Assembly: GCF_030680185.1 (NCBI RefSeq)
Contig: NZ_JAUXVZ010000035.1
Coordinates: forward strand, 91,915-155,914
Direction of reading: 5' to 3'
Length of the DNA stretch: 64,000 nucleotides
Source of the DNA: Phenylobacterium sp.
Lineage (GTDB): Bacteria > Pseudomonadota > Alphaproteobacteria > Caulobacterales > Caulobacteraceae
Shown here: one piece after another, positions 9,618 to 20,261 of the stretch
Layout: every line of letters begins with the position of its first letter
How positions within the stretch are numbered: the first letter of the stretch is position 1
Translations under genes and position numbers: made by a program
Notes under the pieces: generated by a model
The model's database searches: none
Seen by the model: only the letters and a program-made list of their open reading frames with translations
What the model was told of the DNA's origin: nothing

Positions 9618-9630
9618 GTTACATTGTAAC
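9618..9630. promoter_or_regulatory. Palindromic operator candidate upstream of the CPYC membrane protein
   Basis: GTTACA-T-TGTAAC is a perfect 6-bp inverted repeat with a single central base, 29-41 bp upstream of the membrane-protein start. It sits in an AT-rich patch (9611-9645) unlike the surrounding DNA, and overlapping half-sites (TTGTAACTACAA) follow. It shares GTTACATT with the region of the TetR operator near 5358-5365. Confidence 0.45.
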
Positions 9631-9661
9631 TACAATTGCAACTCGCCGTTGGGTCGGGGGC

Positions 9662-10471
9662 TCAGCCCCGCAGGCGGTGGACCAAGCGTTTGAACGCCCC
9701 AGGACGGGATCTCGGCCGGGCGTCAATCCTGCCGTCGAGGGTGACTTGGGAGGCGAATGCCTTCCGCGAAACCAGCACCTCGATATAGGCCGCCCGGATG
9801 CCATGGCTCAGGTCGTCAATGGTGTGGATCGTGGTCGACAGGCCACTCGCCTGATCCAGGTAGTCGGCGATGTCATAGCCCCAGTCGACCGTGACCAGAG
9901 AGCCGTCCGGGTCCATGGGATTGCCGTGATACTCGGGGGACGCCAAGTGCTCGATTGAGCCGTCTTCACGCCGGCGCGCCCGACGAACCGAGGGGGCGGC
10001 CTTGCGGACGATGGGCACGGTGCAGATGTGGAAGCCCCCGGGCTTCAGGGTCCGGCCGATCTCGGAAATGGCCCGGTCCGGCGCGAACATGTGTTCGAAC
10101 ACGTCCTGGGTGACGACGATGTCAAAGGTCTCGTCGGCGAAGGTCTGCGCCTCCAGGTCCTCGCTGCGATAGCCGTGCGGATGGGTCTGGCCCCAGGGCG
10201 TGGCCGGGTCGTACTGGGTCGCCACATAGCCGGGACACTGTTCGCGCAGGCGGTTGCTGGACACCGAGCACCCGGAGCTCTCGTGAATCGCCAGCTGGCG
10301 CCAGTCGGGGGCGAGTTCCGCCAGCACGCGCATCAGCGCGCGCTCCCGCGGGATGGAGCCGCACGCCGAACACTTCAGCCCGTCGCGCAGCCAGGAATCG
10401 GGCGACGAAAAAACGACCTCCTCTTCACACACGGGGCACCGGCCCCGGCATTCCAGGAAGGGGGCGTTCAT
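9662..10471 (-). CDS. Class I SAM-dependent methyltransferase with N-terminal zinc ribbon
   Basis: 269 residues. The N-terminus has CRGRCPVCEEEV and, about 20 residues later, KCSACGSIPRERAL, two cysteine pairs likely to bind zinc. The methyltransferase core follows, with FDIVVTQDVFEHMFAPDRAI and the late strand LKPGGFHICTVPI. The glycine-rich SAM loop is weak (ESSGCSVSSNRL). The ATG directly abuts the TAG of secA with no gap, so it is likely translated with secA. The acceptor is unknown. An alternative role is sugar or capsule methylation, since such zinc-ribbon methyltransferases often occur in polysaccharide loci. Confidence 0.8.
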   Translation of the reverse strand: MNAPFLECRGRCPVCEEEVVFSSPDSWLRDGLKCSACGSIPRERALMRVLAELAPDWRQLAIHESSGCSVSSNRLREQCPGYVATQYDPATPWGQTHPHGYRSEDLEAQTFADETFDIVVTQDVFEHMFAPDRAISEIGRTLKPGGFHICTVPIVRKAAPSVRRARRREDGSIEHLASPEYHGNPMDPDGSLVTVDWGYDIADYLDQASGLSTTIHTIDDLSHGIRAAYIEVLVSRKAFASQVTLDGRIDARPRSRPGAFKRLVHRLRG

Positions 10472-13231
<2,760 letters not shown>

Positions 13232-13399
13232 GTGTGGGGGCGTCCGAGAATGCAGTCGATGCGGGGTCGCGGGCGTTTCGCACGGCGCGCCGTCTGACCT
13301 TCGCCTGCCCGGAGTCCCGCTCTTTGAGCGAGGCCGAGACTTAAGCAGCGGCCCTCCCAGTGTCAACGCAGGCGCGCCATACAGCGCAGAACAGGGGCC

Positions 13400-15148
13400 T
13401 CAGCCTGCGGCTTGGGCAGGCCTGTGACCGGCGCCATCCTGGACCAGGCCGACCATGGTCTGGATCAGGCGGGCCGGCAGGATCGGCTTGGCCACATGGG
13501 CGGTGGCGCCGGCGGCCAGAGACTCGGCCACGTGATGGGTCATGGCGTTGGCCGACAGGGCGATGATGGGGACCGGGGGCGCCGCGGCGACCCGCTCCAG
13601 CGCCCGAATCCGCCGAATGGCGCTCAGACCGTCCAGGACCGGCATCTGCAGATCCATCAGGACGATGTCGAACCGTCCAGGGGCGAAGGCGTCCAGGCCC
13701 TCCTGGCCGTTCTCGGCATAGGTCGCCTGGGCCTGGACCAGTTCGAGGATCATGGCGACGATCCGGCGATTATTGGGATTGTCCTCGACCACCAGCACCT
13801 TCAGGTCCGGGTCATGGCGGGGGGCTGCGGGCTCAGGCCCCGCCCGTCCGGCGTCTGGCGCCCGCCGAGCGCGGAAGGTCGCCTCGAAGGTTGAGCCCTG
13901 GCCGGGCGTCGAGCGCCAGGTGATGGCGCCGTCCATCATCTCGGCGAGCGAACGGGAAATCGCCAGGCCCAGACCCGTGCCGCCGAACTGCCGGGTGATC
14001 GAGTCGTCCCCCTGCTCGAACCGGTCGAACAGCCGCGCGCCGCGCTCTGGCGTGAAGCCGCAGCCCGTGTCGGTGACCCGCAGGGTGATCAGCGCATCCT
14101 CAGGGCCATCCTCGGCCGAGACATGGAGCGCCACCTCGCCGGCCTCGGTGAACTTCACCGCATTGCTGAGCAGATTGCCGAGGATCTGGCGCACCCGCAG
14201 GCTGTCGCCCTCGAACACGCCGGCTGCGTTTGGATCAATATGCGCGCGGAATCCCAGGCCCTTGGCGTCGGCCTTGGCGGCGAAGAGATCGATCATGGCG
14301 TGCAGCGCAGGCCCGAGATCGAAGGGCTCGCGCTCGATGTCCAGTTGGCCGGCCTCGATCTTGGCGAAGTCCAGCACGTCGTTCAGTAGCCGCTCCAGCA
14401 TCCGCCCCGACTGGGCGATCAGCTGGGCCATCTCCTGCTGCCGCGGGGCGAGTTCGGTCATGGCGAGCAGGTCGGCCACCGCCGTGACGCCATTGAGCGG
14501 CGTGCGGATCTCATGGCTCATATTGGCCAGGAAGCGGGACTTGGCCTCGCTGGCCTCGACGGCGGCCTTGCGGGCGATGTCGGCCGAGCGCGCGGCGTCG
14601 GAAAGACGTCGGCGCTGGGCCGCCGCCAGGGTCTGGGAGACCAGCAGGCTCAGCCGTGAGACCAGCGCGCCGTCCCGGGCGCTGTAGGCTCCGGGCTGGT
14701 GAGAGCAGAGCACCAGCAGGCCGGGACCGGACGCCGCCAGGATGGGCGCGTAGATGCCGGCCCCGGGCAGGGGCGAGAGGCCGTCGCACTGGCCCCATTC
14801 GGGAACGCGGCGATTGTCGGGCGTCACGGCGGCCCGGCCGTGGGCCACGCGGCTGAAGAAGCCGCCGCCGGGCCAGCGCGCGCCCACGGCGGCCTGATCG
14901 GTGGCGGCGGTGCAGACGAAGCCTTCGCCCTCGGGTTCAAGCACCAGGGCCAGATTGAACGCCACGCTGCGGCTCAGCAGGTCGAAGACCCGCGCCTGCA
15001 AGACAGCCGGATCCTCCTCGCCCTGGAGCGCCTCGAGCCCGCTGAGCACCAGGTCCTGCTCGCGCAGGCGCTCACGCAGGGACGCCTCGATCTGCTTGGC
15101 CGAGGCCAGAGCCTCGCGGAGCTGTTCTTTATCCAGGTCGAGCATCAT
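13400..15148 (-). CDS. GAF-type hybrid histidine kinase with C-terminal receiver
   Basis: 582 residues from an ATG whose A is the last base of the FIST gene stop (TGATG). Order: N-terminal coiled coil (about 6-40), a GAF-like sensor region (about 45-175), a second short coil, HisKA with SHEIRTPLNG (phospho-His212), HATPase_c (NLLSNAVKFTEAG, DTGCGFTPERGARLFDRFEQ, GGTGLGLAIS), then a receiver (LVVEDNPNNRRI, DIVLMDLQMPVLDG with the phospho-Asp). There are no membrane segments, so it is cytoplasmic. A typical NosP/FIST partner kinase has this architecture, so I infer that the FIST protein controls its activity. No separate response regulator gene is adjacent. Confidence 0.92.
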   Translation of the reverse strand: MMLDLDKEQLREALASAKQIEASLRERLREQDLVLSGLEALQGEEDPAVLQARVFDLLSRSVAFNLALVLEPEGEGFVCTAATDQAAVGARWPGGGFFSRVAHGRAAVTPDNRRVPEWGQCDGLSPLPGAGIYAPILAASGPGLLVLCSHQPGAYSARDGALVSRLSLLVSQTLAAAQRRRLSDAARSADIARKAAVEASEAKSRFLANMSHEIRTPLNGVTAVADLLAMTELAPRQQEMAQLIAQSGRMLERLLNDVLDFAKIEAGQLDIEREPFDLGPALHAMIDLFAAKADAKGLGFRAHIDPNAAGVFEGDSLRVRQILGNLLSNAVKFTEAGEVALHVSAEDGPEDALITLRVTDTGCGFTPERGARLFDRFEQGDDSITRQFGGTGLGLAISRSLAEMMDGAITWRSTPGQGSTFEATFRARRAPDAGRAGPEPAAPRHDPDLKVLVVEDNPNNRRIVAMILELVQAQATYAENGQEGLDAFAPGRFDIVLMDLQMPVLDGLSAIRRIRALERVAAAPPVPIIALSANAMTHHVAESLAAGATAHVAKPILPARLIQTMVGLVQDGAGHRPAQAAG

Positions 15149-16326
15149 CAGCCGAAGGTCAGGGCCGAGACCATCAGGTTGCCGTGCCGGTTGCAGCTGT
15201 CGACGATCGCGCCCTGCTCGCCGAAGGTGAAGGCGCCGAGGAACGGCGCGCCGGGCATGGCGCGGCGTACCTCTTCGACCACCGCATCCATCTGGTCGCG
15301 AACATGCAGCATGCAGCCGCCGCAATAGATGATCAGGCCGCCCAGACTTTCGGCGCCGGCCCATCCGCCCATGGCGCAGGCGTCCTCGACCACCAGGCCG
15401 GCCCGTTTGACCAGGGATTCCGGAGAGCCGCGCATCAGGTGCACGACGTCGCCCTCGCTGATGTCGGTGAACAGGGAAAGGTCGCCGGCCACGCCCAGCA
15501 GGGCCGGGTGGGACAGGACGAACATGGGCACGCCCTGGACCTCGGCGGCGACCCGTCCCAGCGGGGTCGGGGTGCTCTTGGCCAGGATGGCGCCGGCGCC
15601 GCCGACCGCGCCGCAGGTCCAGCCGCCATAGACCTCGCCCGCGGGCCGATGGTCGATCTCCAGAACCTGGCGATCATGGGCGCGGGTGACCACGCCAAAC
15701 TTGCCCGTGGGGGCGTAGCCGCTCTGGAAAGCGGCGCCATGTGCCCTGCTGGGGAAGAGGACGGCGATCACCACATGGTCCTGCAGCACGCCATCGCTGG
15801 AAAACTGGCGCCAGGCGCCGGCGATCGCCTCGTCGGCGGAGCTTCCGCCAATGATCGGCGTCTGGGCGCCAATGACGGACTGAACGCCGGCCAGCACGCC
15901 TTCTTCGCAGCCCGGCGGCTGACAGCACCAGACCAGGGTGGGAATCTCGAAGTCCCGCCCGGCGGCGACCAGGGCGCGCTCCACCGCCGCGGCGCCCGCG
16001 ACATGGGCGTCCTCGCCCAGGGCCGCCGATCCGACGCCATAGGCGCCCTCGGCGTCGATGAGGCCCAGAACGCCCACTGCGCCATCCGGCCCGCTATGAA
16101 AGCCCTGTTGGGTCATCACCCCCCCGCAGGAGGTGCCGCCGACGATCTGGACGCCGGGCAGATGCGCGCTCAGCGCCGCGATGAGGGCGGGCTCGGCGCG
16201 GTGTTCGGTGGCGTAGAGAACAAGGAGTTGGGGCGCGCCCCCAAGCTGACCGTGCAGGTCGCGGGACGTCTCGAATGCGGCCTGCTCGGCGCAATCGGCG
16301 AGGCTGAAGGCGGTGGCGATCTTCAT
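15148..16326 (-). CDS. FIST domain sensor protein (NosP-like)
   Basis: 392 residues from the ATG giving MKIATAFSLADCAEQ, which has a GAGG 5 nt upstream; an ATG at 16362 would add 12 residues. The FIST N domain (about 40-230) shows LPGVQIVGGTSCGGVMTQQG and PIIGGSSADEA; the FIST C domain follows with VFVLSHP-like strands and the terminal LGAFTFGEQGAIVDSCNRHG. In several bacteria FIST proteins (NosP) bind heme, sense nitric oxide and control a co-transcribed hybrid kinase. Here the kinase gene follows with a 1-nt overlap. Heme binding is inferred, not visible. Confidence 0.88.
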   Translation of the reverse strand: MKIATAFSLADCAEQAAFETSRDLHGQLGGAPQLLVLYATEHRAEPALIAALSAHLPGVQIVGGTSCGGVMTQQGFHSGPDGAVGVLGLIDAEGAYGVGSAALGEDAHVAGAAAVERALVAAGRDFEIPTLVWCCQPPGCEEGVLAGVQSVIGAQTPIIGGSSADEAIAGAWRQFSSDGVLQDHVVIAVLFPSRAHGAAFQSGYAPTGKFGVVTRAHDRQVLEIDHRPAGEVYGGWTCGAVGGAGAILAKSTPTPLGRVAAEVQGVPMFVLSHPALLGVAGDLSLFTDISEGDVVHLMRGSPESLVKRAGLVVEDACAMGGWAGAESLGGLIIYCGGCMLHVRDQMDAVVEEVRRAMPGAPFLGAFTFGEQGAIVDSCNRHGNLMVSALTFG

Positions 16327-16431
16327 GACGGCCTCGTGGCGTTCTATCGACGAGATCGTCATCCCAAGCGCCTGGTGCGTTCGGGACAGACGAACGAAGA
16401 CGGAAAACTACCGCAGGACCGGTAAAGGAAG

Positions 16432-16467
16432 TCCTCGGGGCGAAAGCCGCAGCTGTCGCCCCGAGGA
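16432..16467 (-). terminator. Rho-independent-type hairpin after the thiolase gene
   Basis: A perfect 12-bp stem (TCCTCGGGGCGA with TCGCCCCGAGGA) and a 12-nt loop, 15 nt beyond the thiolase stop on the minus strand. The following transcribed bases are CTTCCTTT, a modest U tract. It separates the thiolase from the FIST-kinase pair, which therefore needs its own promoter between about 16330 and 16430. Confidence 0.7.
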
Positions 16468-16482
16468 TCCGGTGGTCAGGTC

Positions 16483-17652
16483 TTAGTAAACTTCGAACAG
16501 GCCGGCCGCGCCCATGCCGCCGCCGATGCACATGGACACCACGACGTTCTTGGCGCCGCGACGCTTGCCTTCCTGCAGGATGTGGCCCGCGAGGCGCGCG
16601 CCGGTCATGCCGTAGGGGTGGCCGATGGCGATGGAGCCGCCATTGACGTTGTACTTCTCAGGGTCGATGCCCAGCTGGTCGCGGGAATAGAGGCACTGCG
16701 ACGCGAAGGCTTCGTTCAGCTCCCACAGGTCGATGTCGTCGACCTTCAGGCCGTGACGCTCGAGCAGGCGCGGAATGGCGAAGACCGGGCCGATGCCCAT
16801 CTCGTCGGGCTCGCAACCGGCGACGACCCAACCCTTGAAGGCGCCCATGGGGCTCAGGCCCTTCTTCTCGGCGGCCTTGGCTTCCATGATCACCACGGCG
16901 GCGGCGCCGTCCGACAGCTGGCTGGCGTTGCCGGCGGTGATGAACTTGCCTTCGCCGCGGACCGGCTGAAGCTTGGCCAGGCCTTCCAGGGTGGTGTCGG
17001 GACGATTGCACTCATCGCGATCGACCGTGTAGTCGACGATGGTCTCTTCCTTCGTCTCCTTGTTGACCTGCTTCATCTTGGTCTTCATCGGGACGATTTC
17101 GTCCTTGAACTTCTGCGCCTGCTGGGCGGCAGCCATACGCTGCTGCGATTCCAGCGAGTACTGGTCCTGGTACTCACGGCTGATGTTGTAGCGCTCGGCG
17201 ACGATGTCGGCGGTGTCGATCATCGGCATGAAGATGGCCGGGTACTGCTTCACCAGGGCCGGGTCGATGTTGTCGCGACCGCCGCCGCCGCCGGGGATCG
17301 ACAGCGACTCGACGCCGCCGGCGACGACCGCGTCGGCGCCGTCGTTGCGCACATAGTTGGCCGCCGTGGCGATGGTGTTCAGGCCCGAGGAGCAGAAACG
17401 GTTGACGGTGGAGCCCGAGGTGGTGATCGGCAGGCCGGCGAGGAGGGCCACCTGGCGCCCGAGATTGCCCGCGCCATGGGACACATTGCCCATAATGCAG
17501 TCTTCAATCTCAGAAGCGTCGATTCCCGAGCGCTCGACGGCGTGTTTCACCGCATGCGCGCCCATGCTCATGGTCGGGGTCATGTTGAAGCCCCCGCGGC
17601 CCGATTTGGCGAGCCCCGTGCGGGCATAGGAAACGATAACGGCTTCGCGCAT
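16483..17652 (-). CDS. Acetyl-CoA C-acyltransferase (thiolase family)
   Basis: 389 residues from the ATG giving [18 protein letters not shown], with GGGAG 10 nt upstream; the longer open frame upstream lacks thiolase character. Marks: [18 protein letters not shown] with the acyl-accepting Cys, the loop [32 protein letters not shown] with the active-site His, and [13 protein letters not shown] with the second Cys. It performs thiolysis of 3-ketoacyl-CoA (beta-oxidation) or the reverse condensation. No FadB-type partner is adjacent. It ends in a strong hairpin. Confidence 0.95.
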   Translation of the reverse strand: MREAVIVSYARTGLAKSGRGGFNMTPTMSMGAHAVKHAVERSGIDASEIEDCIMGNVSHGAGNLGRQVALLAGLPITTSGSTVNRFCSSGLNTIATAANYVRNDGADAVVAGGVESLSIPGGGGGRDNIDPALVKQYPAIFMPMIDTADIVAERYNISREYQDQYSLESQQRMAAAQQAQKFKDEIVPMKTKMKQVNKETKEETIVDYTVDRDECNRPDTTLEGLAKLQPVRGEGKFITAGNASQLSDGAAAVVIMEAKAAEKKGLSPMGAFKGWVVAGCEPDEMGIGPVFAIPRLLERHGLKVDDIDLWELNEAFASQCLYSRDQLGIDPEKYNVNGGSIAIGHPYGMTGARLAGHILQEGKRRGAKNVVVSMCIGGGMGAAGLFEVY

Positions 17653-17792
17653 ACAAAATTCTCCCAAATGAATGCGATCCGGCGGCCCACTTGTGATGCG
17701 GGCGCCTGGCGATGATCGCGGCAACCTTTGCATCCCGCGAGGGAAATGGCTAGGGACGGACTGCGCCCGCGGTCTCGTCCCGGGCCCATGGG

Positions 17793-18788
17793 ATGCAGCC
17801 TATGATCGTTGAAAAGCCCTCTCGTTTCGGAGGCTTGGCGGCCCTTATGATGGTCGTCGGCCTGAGCCTGGCCGCCTGTGGCGATCGCGGGGGCGACGAT
17901 CGCCCGCCCCAGCCTGGGGATGAAGCCGTCGCCCGGGTCGATGGCAAAGCCGTCTGGGCCTCTGACGTCAAGCGCGAGGCGGTGGCCCAGGGCCTGATCG
18001 GCGAGGGCGAGCCCCTGGACATTTCCTCCGATCTTTTCCGCCGGGTGCTGGACGAGGTGATCGACCAGAAGCTGCTGGCCGCCGAGGCCCTGTCGCGCAA
18101 TCTGGATGAGGATCCCGTGGCCCAGCGCCGTCTGGCCGCCGCCCGCGAGCGCATCCTGGGCGACATGCTGGTGGAGAGCGTCGTTTCGGACGCCGTCAAC
18201 GAAAACGCGATCCGGGGCCTGTACCAGGAGCAGCTCAAGCTCGCGCGTCAGTCCGAGGAGATTCGTGCGCGGCAGATCGTGGTGGCGACGCCCGAAGAGG
18301 GCGAGGCGGTGAAGAACCTGCTGACCACCGGCGCCTCGTTCGAGGCCCTGGCCATGGAGCGCTCCACGGACGCCGCCACCCGCTTCAACGGCGGCGACCT
18401 CGGCTACTTCACCACCGACGTCATGCCCGAAGCCTATGAGGGCGCTCTCAAGGCGGCCAAGACCGGCGAGATCGTCGGCCCCTTCGAGGTCGAAGGCGGC
18501 TGGGCGGTGGTGCGGGTTGAGGACCGTCGCCTGGAGGAGCCGATCACCCTGGAGGCCGCGCGCCCCCAGATCATTCGCTTCCTCACCTATGACCAGGTTC
18601 GTGACCTGCTGGAAAAGCTGCGGGGTCGGGCCAAGGTCGAGACCCTGATCGGCGCCGGCGAGGCCGTGCCCGGCGCGCCGGTGGAGCCTGCCGATGCGGC
18701 GGCCGAAGCGCCCAAGGCCGCCGAGCCGGCCAAGACGCCGGCGCCGGCCGCCAAGGTTCCCGCCCCCAAAAGCCCTGAGGCCAAGTAA
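17793..18788 (+). CDS. Periplasmic peptidyl-prolyl isomerase lipoprotein (parvulin/SurA-like)
   Basis: 331 residues. Residues 1-29 are a lipoprotein signal ending in the lipobox LSLAAC (Cys29). A SurA_N-like helical region follows ([20 protein letters not shown] onward). The parvulin rotamase domain is at about 155-250 ([40 protein letters not shown]). The last 60 residues are Ala/Pro/Lys-rich and low in complexity. It probably folds outer-membrane or secreted proteins arriving through SecA. The stop overlaps the argJ start (TAATG). An ATG at 17802 is an alternative start. Confidence 0.9.
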   Translation: MQPMIVEKPSRFGGLAALMMVVGLSLAACGDRGGDDRPPQPGDEAVARVDGKAVWASDVKREAVAQGLIGEGEPLDISSDLFRRVLDEVIDQKLLAAEALSRNLDEDPVAQRRLAAARERILGDMLVESVVSDAVNENAIRGLYQEQLKLARQSEEIRARQIVVATPEEGEAVKNLLTTGASFEALAMERSTDAATRFNGGDLGYFTTDVMPEAYEGALKAAKTGEIVGPFEVEGGWAVVRVEDRRLEEPITLEAARPQIIRFLTYDQVRDLLEKLRGRAKVETLIGAGEAVPGAPVEPADAAAEAPKAAEPAKTPAPAAKVPAPKSPEAK

Positions 18789-20254
18789 TGGCGCGCAAGG
18801 ATAGCGACACCGCCAAGGCGCCGAAGCCCGTCGCGGCGACGACGACGGCCAAGCCTGCGCCCCGCGCGACCGAAAGCGTCACCGAGGTCGTGGGACAGAC
18901 GATCGAGCGGGCCCTCGATCCCCTGGCCAGCGCCATCAAGCGGGCCGCTCTGAAGCGCGCCGACAAGACCAGCCGCGCCCTGGAGGCTACGCCCCAGCCG
19001 CCGAAGCCCGCCAAGGGCGCCTTGCCCGTTTCGCCCCTGGTCGTGCCGTTTCCGACCATGCCGCCCCTGGCCGGGGTGCGGCTGGCGACCGGCCGGGCCG
19101 GCTTCTACAAGCATGAGCGCGACGACCTGCTGGTCATGAGCTTCGATCCCGGGACCACCGCCGCCGGGGTTTTCACCCGCCACAAGGTGGGCTCGGCGCC
19201 GGTCGACTGGTGCCAGAAACAACTGGCCGCCACCAAGGGGACCGAGGTCCGCGCCCTGGTGGTCAATGCCGGCTGCGCCAATTCCTTCACCGGCAAGCCG
19301 GGCGCTGACGCCGTGCGGCGGGTCGCATCGGCCGTCGCCAAGCGGTTCGATTGCCGTCAGCGGGACGTGATGGTGGCCTCCACCGGCGTCATCGGCGTGC
19401 TGCTGGACGACGCCAAGATCACCCAGCGCCTGCCCGAGGTGGAGCAGAAGCTGTCGCCGGACGGCTGGGCCGGCGCCGCCCGGGCCATCATGACCACCGA
19501 CACCTTTCCCAAGGGCGCAGTGGCCGAGGCCGAGATCGACGGAACCAAGGTTCGGATCGCCGGCATCTGCAAGGGTTCGGGGATGATCGCCCCGGACATG
19601 GCCACCATGCTGGCCTTCGTGGTCACCGACGCGGCCATCGCCGCGCCCGCGCTGCAGAGCCTGGTGAACCTCTATGTGCGCACCACCTTTAACTGCGTGA
19701 CGGTGGACGGCGACCGCTCGACCAACGACACCCTGATGCTGTTCGCCACCGGCCAGTCCGGCGCGCCCAAGATCACCCGGGCCGGCGACAAGCGCCTGGC
19801 CGACTTCCGCGACAAGCTGGAGGGCGTCCTGATGGACCTGGCCCAGCAGCTGGTCCGGGACGGGGAGGGGGCGACCAAGTTCGTCAAGATTACCGTCGCC
19901 GGCGCCGAGAATCCCATCTCCGCCCGCAAGATCGCTCGCACCGTCGCCGAAAGCCCCCTGGTCAAGACCGCCTTCGCCGGCGAGGACGCCAACTGGGGTC
20001 GGATCGTCATGGCCGTCGGCCGGGCCGACGAGCCCGTGAACCGCGACGCGCTGTTGGTCCGCTTCGGGGAGCACTGGGCTGCGCAGGATGGCCTGATTGC
20101 GCCCACCTATGACGAGGCCAAGATGAGCGCCTACATGAAGCGGCAGGAGCTTGAGGTCTTCATCGACGTGGGTGTCGGTCGCGCCAGCGCCAGCATGTGG
20201 ACCTGCGACCTGACCAAGCAGTATGTGGCCATCAACGGCGACTACCGCTCCTGA
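18788..20254 (+). CDS. argJ: Bifunctional glutamate N-acetyltransferase / amino-acid acetyltransferase ArgJ
   Basis: 488 residues against about 400 for typical ArgJ. The ArgJ fold begins near residue 80 (VPFPTMPPLAGVRLATGRAG). The self-cleavage site is in GSGMIAPDMATMLAF, where the Thr becomes the N-terminal nucleophile of the beta chain. Other family marks are VNAGCANSFTGKPG, FNCVTVDGDRSTNDT and the terminal TCDLTKQYVAINGDYRS. It recycles the acetyl group between N-acetylornithine and glutamate in arginine synthesis. Residues 1-80 are an Ala/Lys/Pro-rich extension with an amphipathic stretch (about 29-62) of unknown use. Confidence 0.95.
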   Translation: MARKDSDTAKAPKPVAATTTAKPAPRATESVTEVVGQTIERALDPLASAIKRAALKRADKTSRALEATPQPPKPAKGALPVSPLVVPFPTMPPLAGVRLATGRAGFYKHERDDLLVMSFDPGTTAAGVFTRHKVGSAPVDWCQKQLAATKGTEVRALVVNAGCANSFTGKPGADAVRRVASAVAKRFDCRQRDVMVASTGVIGVLLDDAKITQRLPEVEQKLSPDGWAGAARAIMTTDTFPKGAVAEAEIDGTKVRIAGICKGSGMIAPDMATMLAFVVTDAAIAAPALQSLVNLYVRTTFNCVTVDGDRSTNDTLMLFATGQSGAPKITRAGDKRLADFRDKLEGVLMDLAQQLVRDGEGATKFVKITVAGAENPISARKIARTVAESPLVKTAFAGEDANWGRIVMAVGRADEPVNRDALLVRFGEHWAAQDGLIAPTYDEAKMSAYMKRQELEVFIDVGVGRASASMWTCDLTKQYVAINGDYRS

Positions 20255-20261
20255 AGCGCCT

